From NCBI RefSeq assembly GCF_008370685.1, contig NZ_VTZU01000039.1:1-64000 (forward strand): a stretch of 64,000 bases of DNA, in the 5' to 3' direction. Shown here piece by piece: positions 9,026 through 17,744 of the stretch. The position numbers were made by a program, and so were the translations under genes. The notes under the pieces were generated by a model, which did no database searches, was not told where the DNA came from, and saw only the letters and a list, made by a program, of their open reading frames with translations. How positions within the stretch are numbered: position 1 is the stretch's first letter; each line of letters starts with the position of its first letter. Source of the stretch: Aquimarina sp. RZ0. GTDB taxonomy: Bacteria > Bacteroidota > Bacteroidia > Flavobacteriales > Flavobacteriaceae.

Positions 9026-10159
9026 ATGAAGAACGTTTACATTACAAAAACAGGGCATTTCTTGCCAAATAAGCCAGTTTCTAATGATGAAATGGAAAAG
9101 AGATTGGGAATGGTTGATCATCAACCCTCTAGGGCAAGGAGGGTTGTTTTGAGAAATAATGGAATTAAAGAAAGATATTATGCTATTGATGATCGTGGAA
9201 ATATAACACATAATAATGCGCAACTTACCAGAGAAGCTATCAAAAATTTGTGTGATACAGAGTTTACAGAGGAAAATATAGAATTACTTTCTTGTGGAAC
9301 ATCCTCTCCTGATAATTTATTACCATCTCACGCATCGATGGTTCATGGGTTATTGAATACCCAAAGTATAGAACTTCATTCTGCATCCGGAGTTTGTTGT
9401 TCTGGAATGAGTGCACTTAAATATGGTTTTTTATCAATAAAATCCGGGAGTACTAATAATGCAATATGTACAGGTTCTGAAAGACCCTCTACTTGGATGC
9501 AATCACAAAAATATGAAGAAGAAGTTCATAGTCTAAAAAAACTAGAAGAAATCCCTGTGATAGGGTTTCAGAAAGATTTTTTACGCTGGATGTTATCAGA
9601 CGGTGCCGGAGCATTTCTCTTAGAAGATCAACCAAGAGGAGAAATATCACTAAGAATTGACTGGATGCAAGCGTATTCATATGCGCATGAGTTAGAAGCC
9701 TGTATGTATGCTGGTGGTGAAAAGCTTGAAGATGGCTCGTTAAAACCCTGGACGGATTATACACCAAAAGAATGGTTGGATGAATCTATTTTTTCACTAA
9801 AGCAGGATGTGAAACTATTAGATAAGCACGTTGTAGAAAAAGCTATTGTGAGTCTAAAAGATGCGGTTATTAAACATAAATTAGAGCTCGATGATGTAGC
9901 TTATTTTTTACCACATATATCTTCTTTTTATTTTGAAGATAAATTGAATGATGAAATGGTAAAACAGGAAGTTGCTATTCCTAAAGAAAAGTGGTTTACT
10001 AATTTAGAAAACGTAGGTAATATTGGATCTGCTTCTATCTATTTGATGATTGATGAGCTTAAAAATTCAGGAAGACTAAAAAAAGGAGAAAAGATATTAG
10101 CATTAGTTCCGGAAAGTGGTAGATTTTCATATTTTCATATATTACTTACAGTTTGTTAA
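9026..10159 (+). CDS. darB: KAS III-like dialkylresorcinol synthase component DarB
   Basis: A KAS III-type condensing enzyme of 377 aa. The nucleophile is Cys124 or Cys125 in SGVCCSGMSAL, the partner His lies in LPHISSF and the Asn in NVGNIGSAS, so all three KAS III residues are present. With DarA it condenses two acyl chains into the resorcinol precursor. I place the start at ATG 9026; an upstream in-frame TTG at 9020 would add two residues but MKNVYIT is the normal beginning. It overlaps the next gene by one base. The double Cys is unusual for KAS III enzymes, which normally have a single Cys here. Confidence 0.92.
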   Translation: MKNVYITKTGHFLPNKPVSNDEMEKRLGMVDHQPSRARRVVLRNNGIKERYYAIDDRGNITHNNAQLTREAIKNLCDTEFTEENIELLSCGTSSPDNLLPSHASMVHGLLNTQSIELHSASGVCCSGMSALKYGFLSIKSGSTNNAICTGSERPSTWMQSQKYEEEVHSLKKLEEIPVIGFQKDFLRWMLSDGAGAFLLEDQPRGEISLRIDWMQAYSYAHELEACMYAGGEKLEDGSLKPWTDYTPKEWLDESIFSLKQDVKLLDKHVVEKAIVSLKDAVIKHKLELDDVAYFLPHISSFYFEDKLNDEMVKQEVAIPKEKWFTNLENVGNIGSASIYLMIDELKNSGRLKKGEKILALVPESGRFSYFHILLTVC

Positions 10160-10617
10160 TGAGCAATCGACTAGAAGATACCATAAGCGATATTGATTTT
10201 ATAAAAAAATTAATCCCTCAGAAAGATCCATTTGTAATGATCGATAAGTTATTATATTTTGATACAGATAAAGTTATTTCTGGTTTAACAATAACTTCTG
10301 AGAATATTTTAACATCTTCTGACAACTATTTTACTGAAGGAGGATTGGTAGAAAATATGGCCCAAAGTATAGCATTACATCGTGGCTATCGCGGGTATAT
10401 AAATAGGGGAAAAGACGAAAAGCCTAAAACAGGGTTTATTGGATCTATAAAACATGCAACAATACATTCTCTGCCAAAAGTAGGAACAGAACTCTTAACC
10501 ACCGTAGAAATTATTGCTGAGATAATGCTGGTTTCTTTGGTGAAAATTGAGGTAAGGGATGAAGAAGGAAAGCTGATCGCTTCTTCTGAGATGAAAACGA
10601 TTATTGTAGACAGATAA
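10159..10617 (+). CDS. Hot-dog dehydratase-like protein lacking the catalytic His (ApeP-like)
   Basis: A 152-residue FabZ-like protein. The Glu of the active site is kept (E65 in LVENMAQ) but the segment that should read GHFPxxPxxPG is shortened to YFTEGG, so the catalytic His is absent. In aryl polyene systems two dehydratase-like proteins form a working heterodimer (ApeI/ApeP); the gene at 20797 has the opposite defect, so the two look like a split active site. The start is ATG 10159 overlapping the darB stop (TAATG), favoured over an upstream TTG. Alone it would be expected to be inactive. Confidence 0.85.
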   Translation: MSNRLEDTISDIDFIKKLIPQKDPFVMIDKLLYFDTDKVISGLTITSENILTSSDNYFTEGGLVENMAQSIALHRGYRGYINRGKDEKPKTGFIGSIKHATIHSLPKVGTELLTTVEIIAEIMLVSLVKIEVRDEEGKLIASSEMKTIIVDR

Positions 10618-10666
10618 AAAAATTACAGGTAATTCTTGAAAGCTTAATAATTTTAAAACAATTAGT

Positions 10667-11074
10667 ATGAAAAAAGAGGAAGTACCACAGGATGAAAGTT
10701 GTTTTTCTCGTACAAATATGAGAGAGGTCGTATATGCAGTTGATAAAGAAGGAAAGTATGGAAAAGCTTTAAGTTCTGGTTGGGATGCAAAAACAATTGC
10801 CTTAAACGAATCATTGCAACTAATTGATGAACAGTTACAAGAGACGATCCAAAAAATTAAGCAAGATGAACTGAGCCCGATTGCCTATTACATGGAACGT
10901 CATAGAATGGATGTTACTGTACTTTCTGGATATGTAGGCTTTTGGCAGTGGAAAGTAAAAAGACACCTGAAATCAAAGGTCTTTAAAAAATTAAGTGAGA
11001 AAACTTTACATAAATACGCTGAAGCATTCGAAATAAGTGTATCCGAACTTAAAAATCTAAAATTTGAAGATTAA
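10667..11074 (+). CDS. Hypothetical helical protein, C-terminal HTH-like
   Basis: 135 aa with no signal peptide or membrane segment. It is rich in charged residues and predicted by eye to be helical. The last 55 residues (around LSGYVGFWQWKVKRH to ISVSELKNL) resemble a helix-turn-helix of the XRE kind, ending in a typical SVSEL helix. It overlaps the BtrH-like gene by 11 bases, so the two are probably translated together and may interact. It could be a small regulator or an ACP-docking partner; I cannot assign a function. Confidence 0.65.
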   Translation: MKKEEVPQDESCFSRTNMREVVYAVDKEGKYGKALSSGWDAKTIALNESLQLIDEQLQETIQKIKQDELSPIAYYMERHRMDVTVLSGYVGFWQWKVKRHLKSKVFKKLSEKTLHKYAEAFEISVSELKNLKFED

Positions 11075-12062
11075 CTTTGAACACAATCAGTCTGCTCATT
11101 GCGAAAATGGAGTAGTTTCTAATTTACTGAATTACAACGGGTTTAAAATCAGTGAGCCCATGGTTTTTGGGATTGCCTCTGGCGTGTTTTTTATTTATAT
11201 TCCATTCGTGAAAATAAATTTTGCACCAATGTTTAGCTTTAGACCAGTTCCTGGGTTTATTTTCTCCAGAGTCAGTAAAAGATTAGGTTTTAAAATTAAA
11301 AGACATAAATTTAAATCTAAAGAGAAGGCACAGGAAAGTTTGGATATAGAATTAGGGAAAAAAAATCCGGTAGGATTACAAGTAGGTGTATATAATCTTA
11401 CTTATTTTCCTGATGAATACCGTTTTCACTTTAATGCCCATAATCTGGTTGTATATGGCAAAGAAGGTAATAAATATCTAATTAGTGATCCTGTAATGCC
11501 CGAAGTAACAACATTAACTGCCAAAGAGTTAGAGAAAGTACGTTTTGCAAAAGGACCTTTTGCTCCAAATGGGCATATATACTATCCAAGTCAGTTACCA
11601 GATACTGTCGATTTAGAAAAAGCAATCATAAAAGGAATTAAGCAAGCATATCGTCATATGTTGGCACCAGTTCCTATTGTTGGATATAGAGGAATCAAAT
11701 TTGTTGCAAAAAAGATTCGTAAATGGCCTGATAAGATTGGGGTCAAAAAAACAAATCATTATCTGGGGCAGTTAGTCCGTATGCAAGAAGAAATTGGTAC
11801 CGGAGGTGGAGGTTTCCGCTTTATATTTGCAGCCTTTTTACAAGAAGCTTCAGAAATATTAAAAAACCCTAAACTTGCAGAATTATCCGTAGAAATGACA
11901 GCTATAGGAGATCAATGGAGAGATTTTGCTATTGATGCTTCGAGACTATATAAAAACAGAAGTAGAGAAACTGATGCATATAATAAAATTGCCGATAAGC
12001 TAGATGCTATTGCAATGGCAGAAAGAGCAGTCTTTTTAAAACTAAAAAAAGCAATTAAGTAA
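11064..12062 (+). CDS. BtrH-like acyltransferase (BtrH N-terminal plus DUF4872)
   Basis: The first 130 residues carry a BtrH-type N-terminal domain with a likely Cys nucleophile in SAHCENG (C13) and a downstream FHFNAHNLVVYG region with His; the C-terminal half matches the DUF4872 type. BtrH of butirosin synthesis moves an acyl group from a carrier protein to an acceptor, so an ACP-to-resorcinol ester-forming role is attractive here. The start must be TTG 11064: a stop lies two codons upstream, and the first in-frame ATG (residue 33) would delete the conserved Cys. It overlaps the preceding gene by 11 bases. Specific substrate is inference. Confidence 0.72.
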   Translation: MKINFEHNQSAHCENGVVSNLLNYNGFKISEPMVFGIASGVFFIYIPFVKINFAPMFSFRPVPGFIFSRVSKRLGFKIKRHKFKSKEKAQESLDIELGKKNPVGLQVGVYNLTYFPDEYRFHFNAHNLVVYGKEGNKYLISDPVMPEVTTLTAKELEKVRFAKGPFAPNGHIYYPSQLPDTVDLEKAIIKGIKQAYRHMLAPVPIVGYRGIKFVAKKIRKWPDKIGVKKTNHYLGQLVRMQEEIGTGGGGFRFIFAAFLQEASEILKNPKLAELSVEMTAIGDQWRDFAIDASRLYKNRSRETDAYNKIADKLDAIAMAERAVFLKLKKAIK

Positions 12063-12072
12063 TAATTCGCTT

Positions 12073-12828
12073 ATGAGCGCTTCTATTATACAAATAAATA
12101 AACTATCTAAGCGATATAAGGGAGCAGCTTTTTATGCTCTTGATACAATCGATCTGAGTATTGATAAAGGAGCTATCTATGGATTATTGGGTCCTAACGG
12201 AGCAGGTAAGACTACGCTGATATCTATTCTCTGTGGATTAATTAAATCTAGTCATGGCGAAATATTAATAGATACTAAAAATTTTAAAACAGATTCTATA
12301 GAGATTCAAAAGTTGATAGGAGTGGTTCCACAGGAATATGCATTATATCCTAAATTGACAGCAAAAGAAAATTTGTTTTATTTTGGCAGTATGTTTGGGA
12401 TCAATACATCCCAATTAAAATCTTTGGTAGTATCTCATCTGGATCAATTAGGACTATTGCCATTTGCTGATAAAAAGATTAAGACATTTTCTGGTGGGAT
12501 GAAAAGACGTGTCAACCTAATAGCAGGAATACTTCATAATCCGGAAATACTGTTTTTGGATGAACCGACAGTTGGGGTTGATGTTCAATCAAAACAGGCT
12601 ATTCTCAATAAACTCATAGAGCTTAATGCATCAGGAACAACAATTATTTATACATCTCACCACCTTAAGGAAGCTCAGGATTTATGCACAAGAGTTGCTA
12701 TTATTGATTCAGGCAAAATTATAGCAAAAGATACTCCCGATAATTTAATTTCAAAGGTTCCAAACGCACGTAATCTAGAAGATGTTTTTATAGAACTAAC
12801 GGGTAGAGAATTAAGAGATTATGTATAA
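12073..12828 (+). CDS. ABC transporter ATP-binding protein
   Basis: A 251-residue nucleotide-binding subunit with Walker A GPNGAGKTT (40-48), Q-loop VPQE, signature FSGGMKRR (139-146), Walker B ILFLDEP (159-165) and switch His in TSHH. It is of the DrrA/CcmA drug and lipid export class, which pairs with ABC-2 permeases, and the permease gene overlaps it by 8 bases. In this setting it probably moves a pigment intermediate or lipid across the inner membrane. Genes of this pair type recur in flexirubin loci. Confidence 0.93.
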   Translation: MSASIIQINKLSKRYKGAAFYALDTIDLSIDKGAIYGLLGPNGAGKTTLISILCGLIKSSHGEILIDTKNFKTDSIEIQKLIGVVPQEYALYPKLTAKENLFYFGSMFGINTSQLKSLVVSHLDQLGLLPFADKKIKTFSGGMKRRVNLIAGILHNPEILFLDEPTVGVDVQSKQAILNKLIELNASGTTIIYTSHHLKEAQDLCTRVAIIDSGKIIAKDTPDNLISKVPNARNLEDVFIELTGRELRDYV

Positions 12829-14110
12829 ATTTATAGCATCTGTAAAAAAAGAATCTTTATTACTATTAAGAGATCCCGGAGGTCTGGTGATCCTTTTTTT
12901 GATGCCTGTTATCTTAGTAATTACAATTACATTGATACAAGATGCTACTTTTAAATCTGTTTCCAGCAATTCTATCAATATACTATTAGTAGACAATGAT
13001 CAGGGAAAGCTATCTGCAGAGATTCAGAAGAATTTTGATGCAATAGAATTTCTTACACCAGTTTCTGAAATTGATAATATAAAAATTACTGAAGAAAAAG
13101 CTAGCTCGTTAGTAGCTTCTGGAGCGTATCAATTGGCGGTAGTAATACCGGAGGGTTTGAGTCAGGAACTTTCAAAACAAATTGATAAAAATATAATCAA
13201 AATATTAGAGGAATTCGAAGGCAAAGAAGATTCTCTAAAAATAGAAGCTATAGCAGAAAAGGCAATCAGTAAAACAGTAAAAATCTATTTTGATCCAGTC
13301 ACCCAGGAGACCTTTAGAAGTTCCGTAATATTTGCCGTGGACAAATTAGTAGCTAATATTGAAACAAAATCTATTTATGAAGCATTTGAGAAAGAATTAG
13401 GAGAATCAGAGAGTCTCAAATCGTTTAATAGAGCGCATTTTGTACAATATAAACAAATTAACCCTTCATTATCCGGAGAATCAGTTCTTCCTAATTCTGT
13501 ACAACATAACATACCTGCCTGGACATTATTTGCCATTTTCTTTATGATTTTACCACTGTCACTAAATCTCGTACACGAAAAAGGGCAAGGTACATTTGTT
13601 CGCTTACAGACCATGCCTATCAATTATCTGTTTATAATAGGAGGAAAAGCTATTTTATTTTTATTCGTCAGTGTATTACAATTCACGATTATTTTACTTT
13701 TAGGCATTTTTTTATTCCCGAAGCTTGGATTACCTACCTTAAATCTTGGTACTAACCTTGGGTTATTATATCTGGTAGCCATTTCTTCAGGGATGGGCGC
13801 TATTGGATTAGGAATTTTACTAGGCACCGTATTTAATACCCATGAGCAAGCTGCACCTTTTGGTGCTGTTTTGATAGTGATGCTGGCAGCAATTGGTGGC
13901 GTATGGGTACCTGTATTTGTAATGCCGGATACAATGCAAGTACTTGCAAAAGTGTCTCCCATGAATTGGGGTTTAGAAGCTTTTTATGATTGTTTTTTAA
14001 GAAAAGGTAATTTAGGGGATATTCTTCCGGAAATAGGTTTGCTTATTGGTTTTTTTATTAGTACTATCGTAATCGCTATATTATATTATGAAAAGAAAAA
14101 AGCGATTTAA
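12821..14110 (+). CDS. ABC-2 type permease
   Basis: A 429-residue membrane protein with one N-terminal transmembrane segment (about 22-41), a large outer domain (about 45-230) and five or six C-terminal segments, the layout of ABC2_membrane_3 permeases. It overlaps the ATPase gene by 8 bases and the thioesterase gene by 23, so the three are translationally linked. It forms the channel half of the exporter; the cargo is presumably flexirubin-related, by context only. Confidence 0.9.
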   Translation: MYKFIASVKKESLLLLRDPGGLVILFLMPVILVITITLIQDATFKSVSSNSINILLVDNDQGKLSAEIQKNFDAIEFLTPVSEIDNIKITEEKASSLVASGAYQLAVVIPEGLSQELSKQIDKNIIKILEEFEGKEDSLKIEAIAEKAISKTVKIYFDPVTQETFRSSVIFAVDKLVANIETKSIYEAFEKELGESESLKSFNRAHFVQYKQINPSLSGESVLPNSVQHNIPAWTLFAIFFMILPLSLNLVHEKGQGTFVRLQTMPINYLFIIGGKAILFLFVSVLQFTIILLLGIFLFPKLGLPTLNLGTNLGLLYLVAISSGMGAIGLGILLGTVFNTHEQAAPFGAVLIVMLAAIGGVWVPVFVMPDTMQVLAKVSPMNWGLEAFYDCFLRKGNLGDILPEIGLLIGFFISTIVIAILYYEKKKAI

Positions 14111-14534
14111 AGAAATCATCACAGATATTAAACATGTACATGAGGTAAGAGTCAGGTTTAATGACTGTGATCCATTGAGCATTGTTTGGCACGGAATTTA
14201 TATAACGTATTTTGAAGAAGGGAGAGAGGCTTTTGGTAGAAATCACGGAATTTCATATCTCCATGTAAAAGAAAACAATTATGTAACACCTATAGTGAAT
14301 TCTAATTGTGATCATAAATTACCACTTAAATATGGTGATGTAGCAACAGTAGAAACAATTTATGTAGACAGTCCGGCAGCCAAAATGATTTTTAGGTACA
14401 ATGTATATAACCAAAATAAAGAACTTGTGTGTGTTGGTGAAACAACACAAGTATTTTTGGATATGGAAGGAAATATGTCTCTTAGTATTCCTGATTTTTT
14501 TTTGGACTGGAAACGTAGTGTGGGGTTATTATGA
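14088..14534 (+). CDS. 4HBT-family acyl-CoA/acyl-ACP thioesterase
   Basis: A 148-residue hot-dog thioesterase. The segment RFNDCDPLSIVWHGIY (residues 23-38) is the 4-hydroxybenzoyl-CoA thioesterase signature with the catalytic Asp at D26 or D28. It would release the finished polyene acid or proofread stalled chains on the ACPs; thioesterases are regular members of aryl polyene clusters. It overlaps the permease by 23 bases and the next ketosynthase by 4 (ATGA). Confidence 0.88.
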   Translation: MKRKKRFKEIITDIKHVHEVRVRFNDCDPLSIVWHGIYITYFEEGREAFGRNHGISYLHVKENNYVTPIVNSNCDHKLPLKYGDVATVETIYVDSPAAKMIFRYNVYNQNKELVCVGETTQVFLDMEGNMSLSIPDFFLDWKRSVGLL

Positions 14535-15667
14535 GAAAAGTTTATCTAGCTGATGATACTATTATTTCTCCATTGGGTTTTTCTACAGAAGAAAATCTGC
14601 AAAACCTTCGTAATAATAGTACAGGTATTAAGGAAGTATTAGATGATTCTATATGGCCATCAGTATTTTATGGAGCTTTGCTGGATAATGATTCGCTATC
14701 AGATGCTTGGGGTAGCTTCTCAAACGATTCCGATTATACAAAACTTGAAAAGATGATGTTGTTATCAGTGTCAAAGCTATTAAAACAAAATCCATCTTTA
14801 AATATCCATAAAAGTGGAATCATTATTTCTACTACAAAAGGTAACATAGATAAGTTACGAGAAAAAAATAACAATAAAGCATATTTAGGAAGTATTGCGG
14901 TAACAATCCAAGACTATTTCAAATTAGAAAAAACACCAACCATACTTTCTAATGCCTGTATATCTGGAGGTCTGGCGCTAGCAATAGGCAAGAGAATGAT
15001 TCAATCAGCGCTTTTTGATGATATTATTGTCATTGGAGGAGACTTGCTTTCTGAGTTTACATTATCAGGTTTTTTTTCTTTTCAGGCAGTAAGTCCAAAA
15101 CCTTGCAAACCTTTTTGTAAAAATAGAACGGGAATTAGTCTGGGAGAAGCAGCAGCAGCAGCCTGGTTAAGTTCTGATATAAAAAACAGTAAAAGAAGTG
15201 TCATCGAGATTACAGGAGATGCCACTGCTAATGATGCAAATCATATTTCTGGGCCATCTCGCACAGGAGAAGGTTTGTATAAAAGTATTAATAAGGCATT
15301 AAAAGAAGCAGCACTGAGTAGTAATCATATTGATTTTATCACAGCGCACGGCACGGCGACTCCTTTTAATGATGAAATGGAAGCAATCGCTTTTAATAGA
15401 TCCGGGCTTAAAAATACGCCTATTAATAGTCTAAAAGGATATTATGGACATACTTTAGGAGCCTCTGCATTAATAGAGAGTATTATTGCAAGACATTGTC
15501 TGCTTAATAATGAATTATTTGCTTCGCTAGGTTTTGAAGAGTTAGGAGTTTCTCAACCAATTAATGTTATTACAACAAATAGTAATCAGACAATACATCG
15601 AGTTTTAAAAACTGCATCAGGTTTTGGTGGTTGTAATGTAGCGCTGATTATAGAAAAAACAGGATAA
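14531..15667 (+). CDS. Beta-ketoacyl synthase, divergent (378 aa)
   Basis: A KAS-like condensing enzyme, about 25-30 residues shorter than the standard type and diverged, yet all key residues are present: C143 in SNACISGG, H273 in TAHGTATP, K302 and H307 in GHTLGAS. It is probably active, perhaps on the aryl starter or in priming. It overlaps the thioesterase by 4 bases and is followed after 4 bases by a half-length ketosynthase-like gene. Aryl polyene systems use several ketosynthases with distinct duties, and this locus encodes at least three full-length ones plus degenerate relatives. Confidence 0.85.
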   Translation: MRKVYLADDTIISPLGFSTEENLQNLRNNSTGIKEVLDDSIWPSVFYGALLDNDSLSDAWGSFSNDSDYTKLEKMMLLSVSKLLKQNPSLNIHKSGIIISTTKGNIDKLREKNNNKAYLGSIAVTIQDYFKLEKTPTILSNACISGGLALAIGKRMIQSALFDDIIVIGGDLLSEFTLSGFFSFQAVSPKPCKPFCKNRTGISLGEAAAAAWLSSDIKNSKRSVIEITGDATANDANHISGPSRTGEGLYKSINKALKEAALSSNHIDFITAHGTATPFNDEMEAIAFNRSGLKNTPINSLKGYYGHTLGASALIESIIARHCLLNNELFASLGFEELGVSQPINVITTNSNQTIHRVLKTASGFGGCNVALIIEKTG

Positions 15668-15671
15668 TAAA

Positions 15672-16286
15672 GTGTCAGGAAAAGAATACTATATATCAAA
15701 TTTTTGTACCATAAGAAATGGTTGTGTTTTTAAAAATGGAAAGCTTATATATAAAGATATAACATCAGAATCACTGAAGGATTTCTCTAAAAATATATAT
15801 AAGTTTATGGAACTAAATTATTCAAAATTCCATAAAATGGATGAATTGTGTAAACTAGGTTTTTTAGCTTCAGAAGTAGTATTACAGAATGAAGAAAATG
15901 TAGATGAGGATACAGCTTTGGTTTTTTCGAATAGGGCGTCTAGTTTAGATACAGATAGAAAACATCAACATACAATAGAAGATAGAGAACAGTTTTTCCC
16001 ATCACCCGCCATATTTGTATATACACTTCCTAATATTATAATGGGAGAGATTAGTATTAGAAACAACATGAAAAGTGAGAATGCATTTTTTGTTACAGAA
16101 ACCTTTCAACCACATTTTATAAGCAATTATTCAGAAATTTTAATGAATACGGGAAAAGCAAGTAGTGTTATTTGTGGTTGGGTAGATTTGGATAGTAATA
16201 AATATGACGTATTTTTGGCGTTACTTTCGACAAAGGGGATCAGGAGACTAACAAAAGAAGAATTAAGTAAATTATATAATCAATAA
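15672..16286 (+). CDS. Half-length ketosynthase-like protein
   Basis: A 204-residue protein that resembles part of a KAS fold: SNRASSLDTDRKH followed by FPSPAIFVYTLPNI and the Asn/Gly-rich NAFFVTETF stretch. No Cys-His-His triad is seen and the length is half of a condensing enzyme. Comparable short proteins in aryl polyene clusters are annotated as chain-length factor or ketosynthase-like; a structural partner of the flanking ketosynthases is likely. The start is GTG at 15672; there is no closer ATG. It lies between two ketosynthases and immediately before an ACP (2-base gap). Confidence 0.7.
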   Translation: MSGKEYYISNFCTIRNGCVFKNGKLIYKDITSESLKDFSKNIYKFMELNYSKFHKMDELCKLGFLASEVVLQNEENVDEDTALVFSNRASSLDTDRKHQHTIEDREQFFPSPAIFVYTLPNIIMGEISIRNNMKSENAFFVTETFQPHFISNYSEILMNTGKASSVICGWVDLDSNKYDVFLALLSTKGIRRLTKEELSKLYNQ

Positions 16287-16288
16287 TT

Positions 16289-16546
16289 ATGGCAGAATTA
16301 AGAGAGGAGCTAAAAGAAAAAATAATAGAACAATTAAGTCTTGAAGATATTGAAATAGGGGAAATAGGGGATGATGATCCACTTTTTGGAGATGGATTGG
16401 GATTAGATTCTATTGATGCTCTTGAACTCATAGTATTGTTAGAAAAAGATTATGGAATTAAATTAAAAGATCCCAAAGAGGGTAAAGCTATTTTTGAATC
16501 AGTTGGTGTAATGGCAGATTATATATCAAAACATCGTACCAAATAA
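16289..16546 (+). CDS. Acyl carrier protein 2 of the flexirubin locus
   Basis: 85 aa, strongly acidic, with phosphopantetheine site GLDSIDALEL (serine S41). The region around GDDDPLFGDGLGLDSI resembles the ACPs dedicated to aryl polyene chains. Its neighbours are ketosynthase-like genes on both sides with 1-2 base spacing, so it probably carries the polyene chain while the other ACP may serve priming or the resorcinol branch. Activation would need a phosphopantetheinyl transferase; the only one in the window is at 55628. Confidence 0.93.
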   Translation: MAELREELKEKIIEQLSLEDIEIGEIGDDDPLFGDGLGLDSIDALELIVLLEKDYGIKLKDPKEGKAIFESVGVMADYISKHRTK

Positions 16547-16547
16547 T

Positions 16548-17744
16548 ATGAGTAAAGGCATTGCCATAACCGGTATGGGAATAATATCTTCTATAGGAGA
16601 TACCGTAGAGGATAACTTTCATGCTTTAAGATCAACAGTTCATGGAATTTCGAGAATTGAATTTTTAGAAACGAAGCATAAAGATGCTATAATGGTAGGA
16701 GAAATCAAGAAAACTAATAAAGATTTAGAGAATACACTTGGTTTACCTGCGATCAATAGCTTTTCCAGAACTGCTATGATTGGTGCAATTGCTGCAAAAG
16801 AAGCATTAGATAATGCCAAAATTGATAGTATCGATAAGTATCGTACAGGTTTTGTTTCGGGAACAAGTGTTGGCGGAATGGATATGACTGAGCGTCATTA
16901 TTTAAAATATCATGAAATAAAAGAAAACAGGCGATATATTGAAGCACAACATGCCGGTTTTACCACAGAATCTATTTCGAATTATTTAGGAATTCGTGGA
17001 TATGTATCTACGATAAGTACCGCTTGTTCTTCTGCTGCTAATGCCATTATGCTAGGGGCGCGTATGATTAAGGCAGGTAAGATTGATAGGATTGTTGTTG
17101 GAGGTACTGATGCATTATCCAAATTTACTATAAATGGATTTGGTACATTAATGATATTATCAGACGAGGAGTGTACTCCTTTTGATGAGAACAGAAAAGG
17201 ATTAAATCTGGGAGAAGCGGCTGCATATTTGGTGCTGGAAAGTGATGAAATTGTCACCAAAGAAAATAAAGAAGTATTAGGCAGGGTATCTGGATGGGCA
17301 AATGCAAATGATGCCTATCATCAAACAGCATCATCTTCTGATGGGGAAGGAGCATATTTAGCTATGAAAAAAGCTCTTGAAGTAGCAAATATTTCTTCAG
17401 AAGATATAGATTATATAAATGCTCACGGCACGGCGACACCTAATAATGACTTGTCTGAAGGTGTGGCAATGACCAGAATTTTTGGTGAAGATACGATACC
17501 CACTTTTAGCTCTACGAAGGCTTTTACCGGTCATACACTTGCAGCAGCAGGTTCTGTAGAAGCTGTATATTCTATATTATCACTTCGTGAACACTTGATC
17601 TTTCCAAATTTGAATTTTCAAACCCGGATGAAAGAATTTTCGCTGATCCCACAAACCGAGTTGATTTCTAAAGAGATGAAAACCATTCTTTCGAATTCTT
17701 TTGGATTTGGCGGTAATTGTTCTACTTTAATTTTTACCAGATAA
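16548..17744 (+). CDS. Beta-ketoacyl-ACP synthase (KAS II type), main polyene elongase candidate
   Basis: 398 aa with an intact triad: C160 in STACSSAAN, H293 in NAHGTATPNN, K324 and H329 in FTGHTLAAAGS. This is the most canonical condensing enzyme of the locus. Its stop codon overlaps the ATG of the catalytically degenerate ketosynthase-like gene (TAATG), the arrangement seen for a ketosynthase and its chain-length-factor partner (ApeO/ApeC-like). It would elongate the aryl starter with malonyl units to the polyene. Confidence 0.92.
   Translation: MSKGIAITGMGIISSIGDTVEDNFHALRSTVHGISRIEFLETKHKDAIMVGEIKKTNKDLENTLGLPAINSFSRTAMIGAIAAKEALDNAKIDSIDKYRTGFVSGTSVGGMDMTERHYLKYHEIKENRRYIEAQHAGFTTESISNYLGIRGYVSTISTACSSAANAIMLGARMIKAGKIDRIVVGGTDALSKFTINGFGTLMILSDEECTPFDENRKGLNLGEAAAYLVLESDEIVTKENKEVLGRVSGWANANDAYHQTASSSDGEGAYLAMKKALEVANISSEDIDYINAHGTATPNNDLSEGVAMTRIFGEDTIPTFSSTKAFTGHTLAAAGSVEAVYSILSLREHLIFPNLNFQTRMKEFSLIPQTELISKEMKTILSNSFGFGGNCSTLIFTR

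Noticed and set aside
17717..17743. Upstream TTG start for the CLF-like gene
   Set aside because: It lies inside the preceding ketosynthase; ATG 17744 overlaps its stop in the TAATG manner used elsewhere in the operon.
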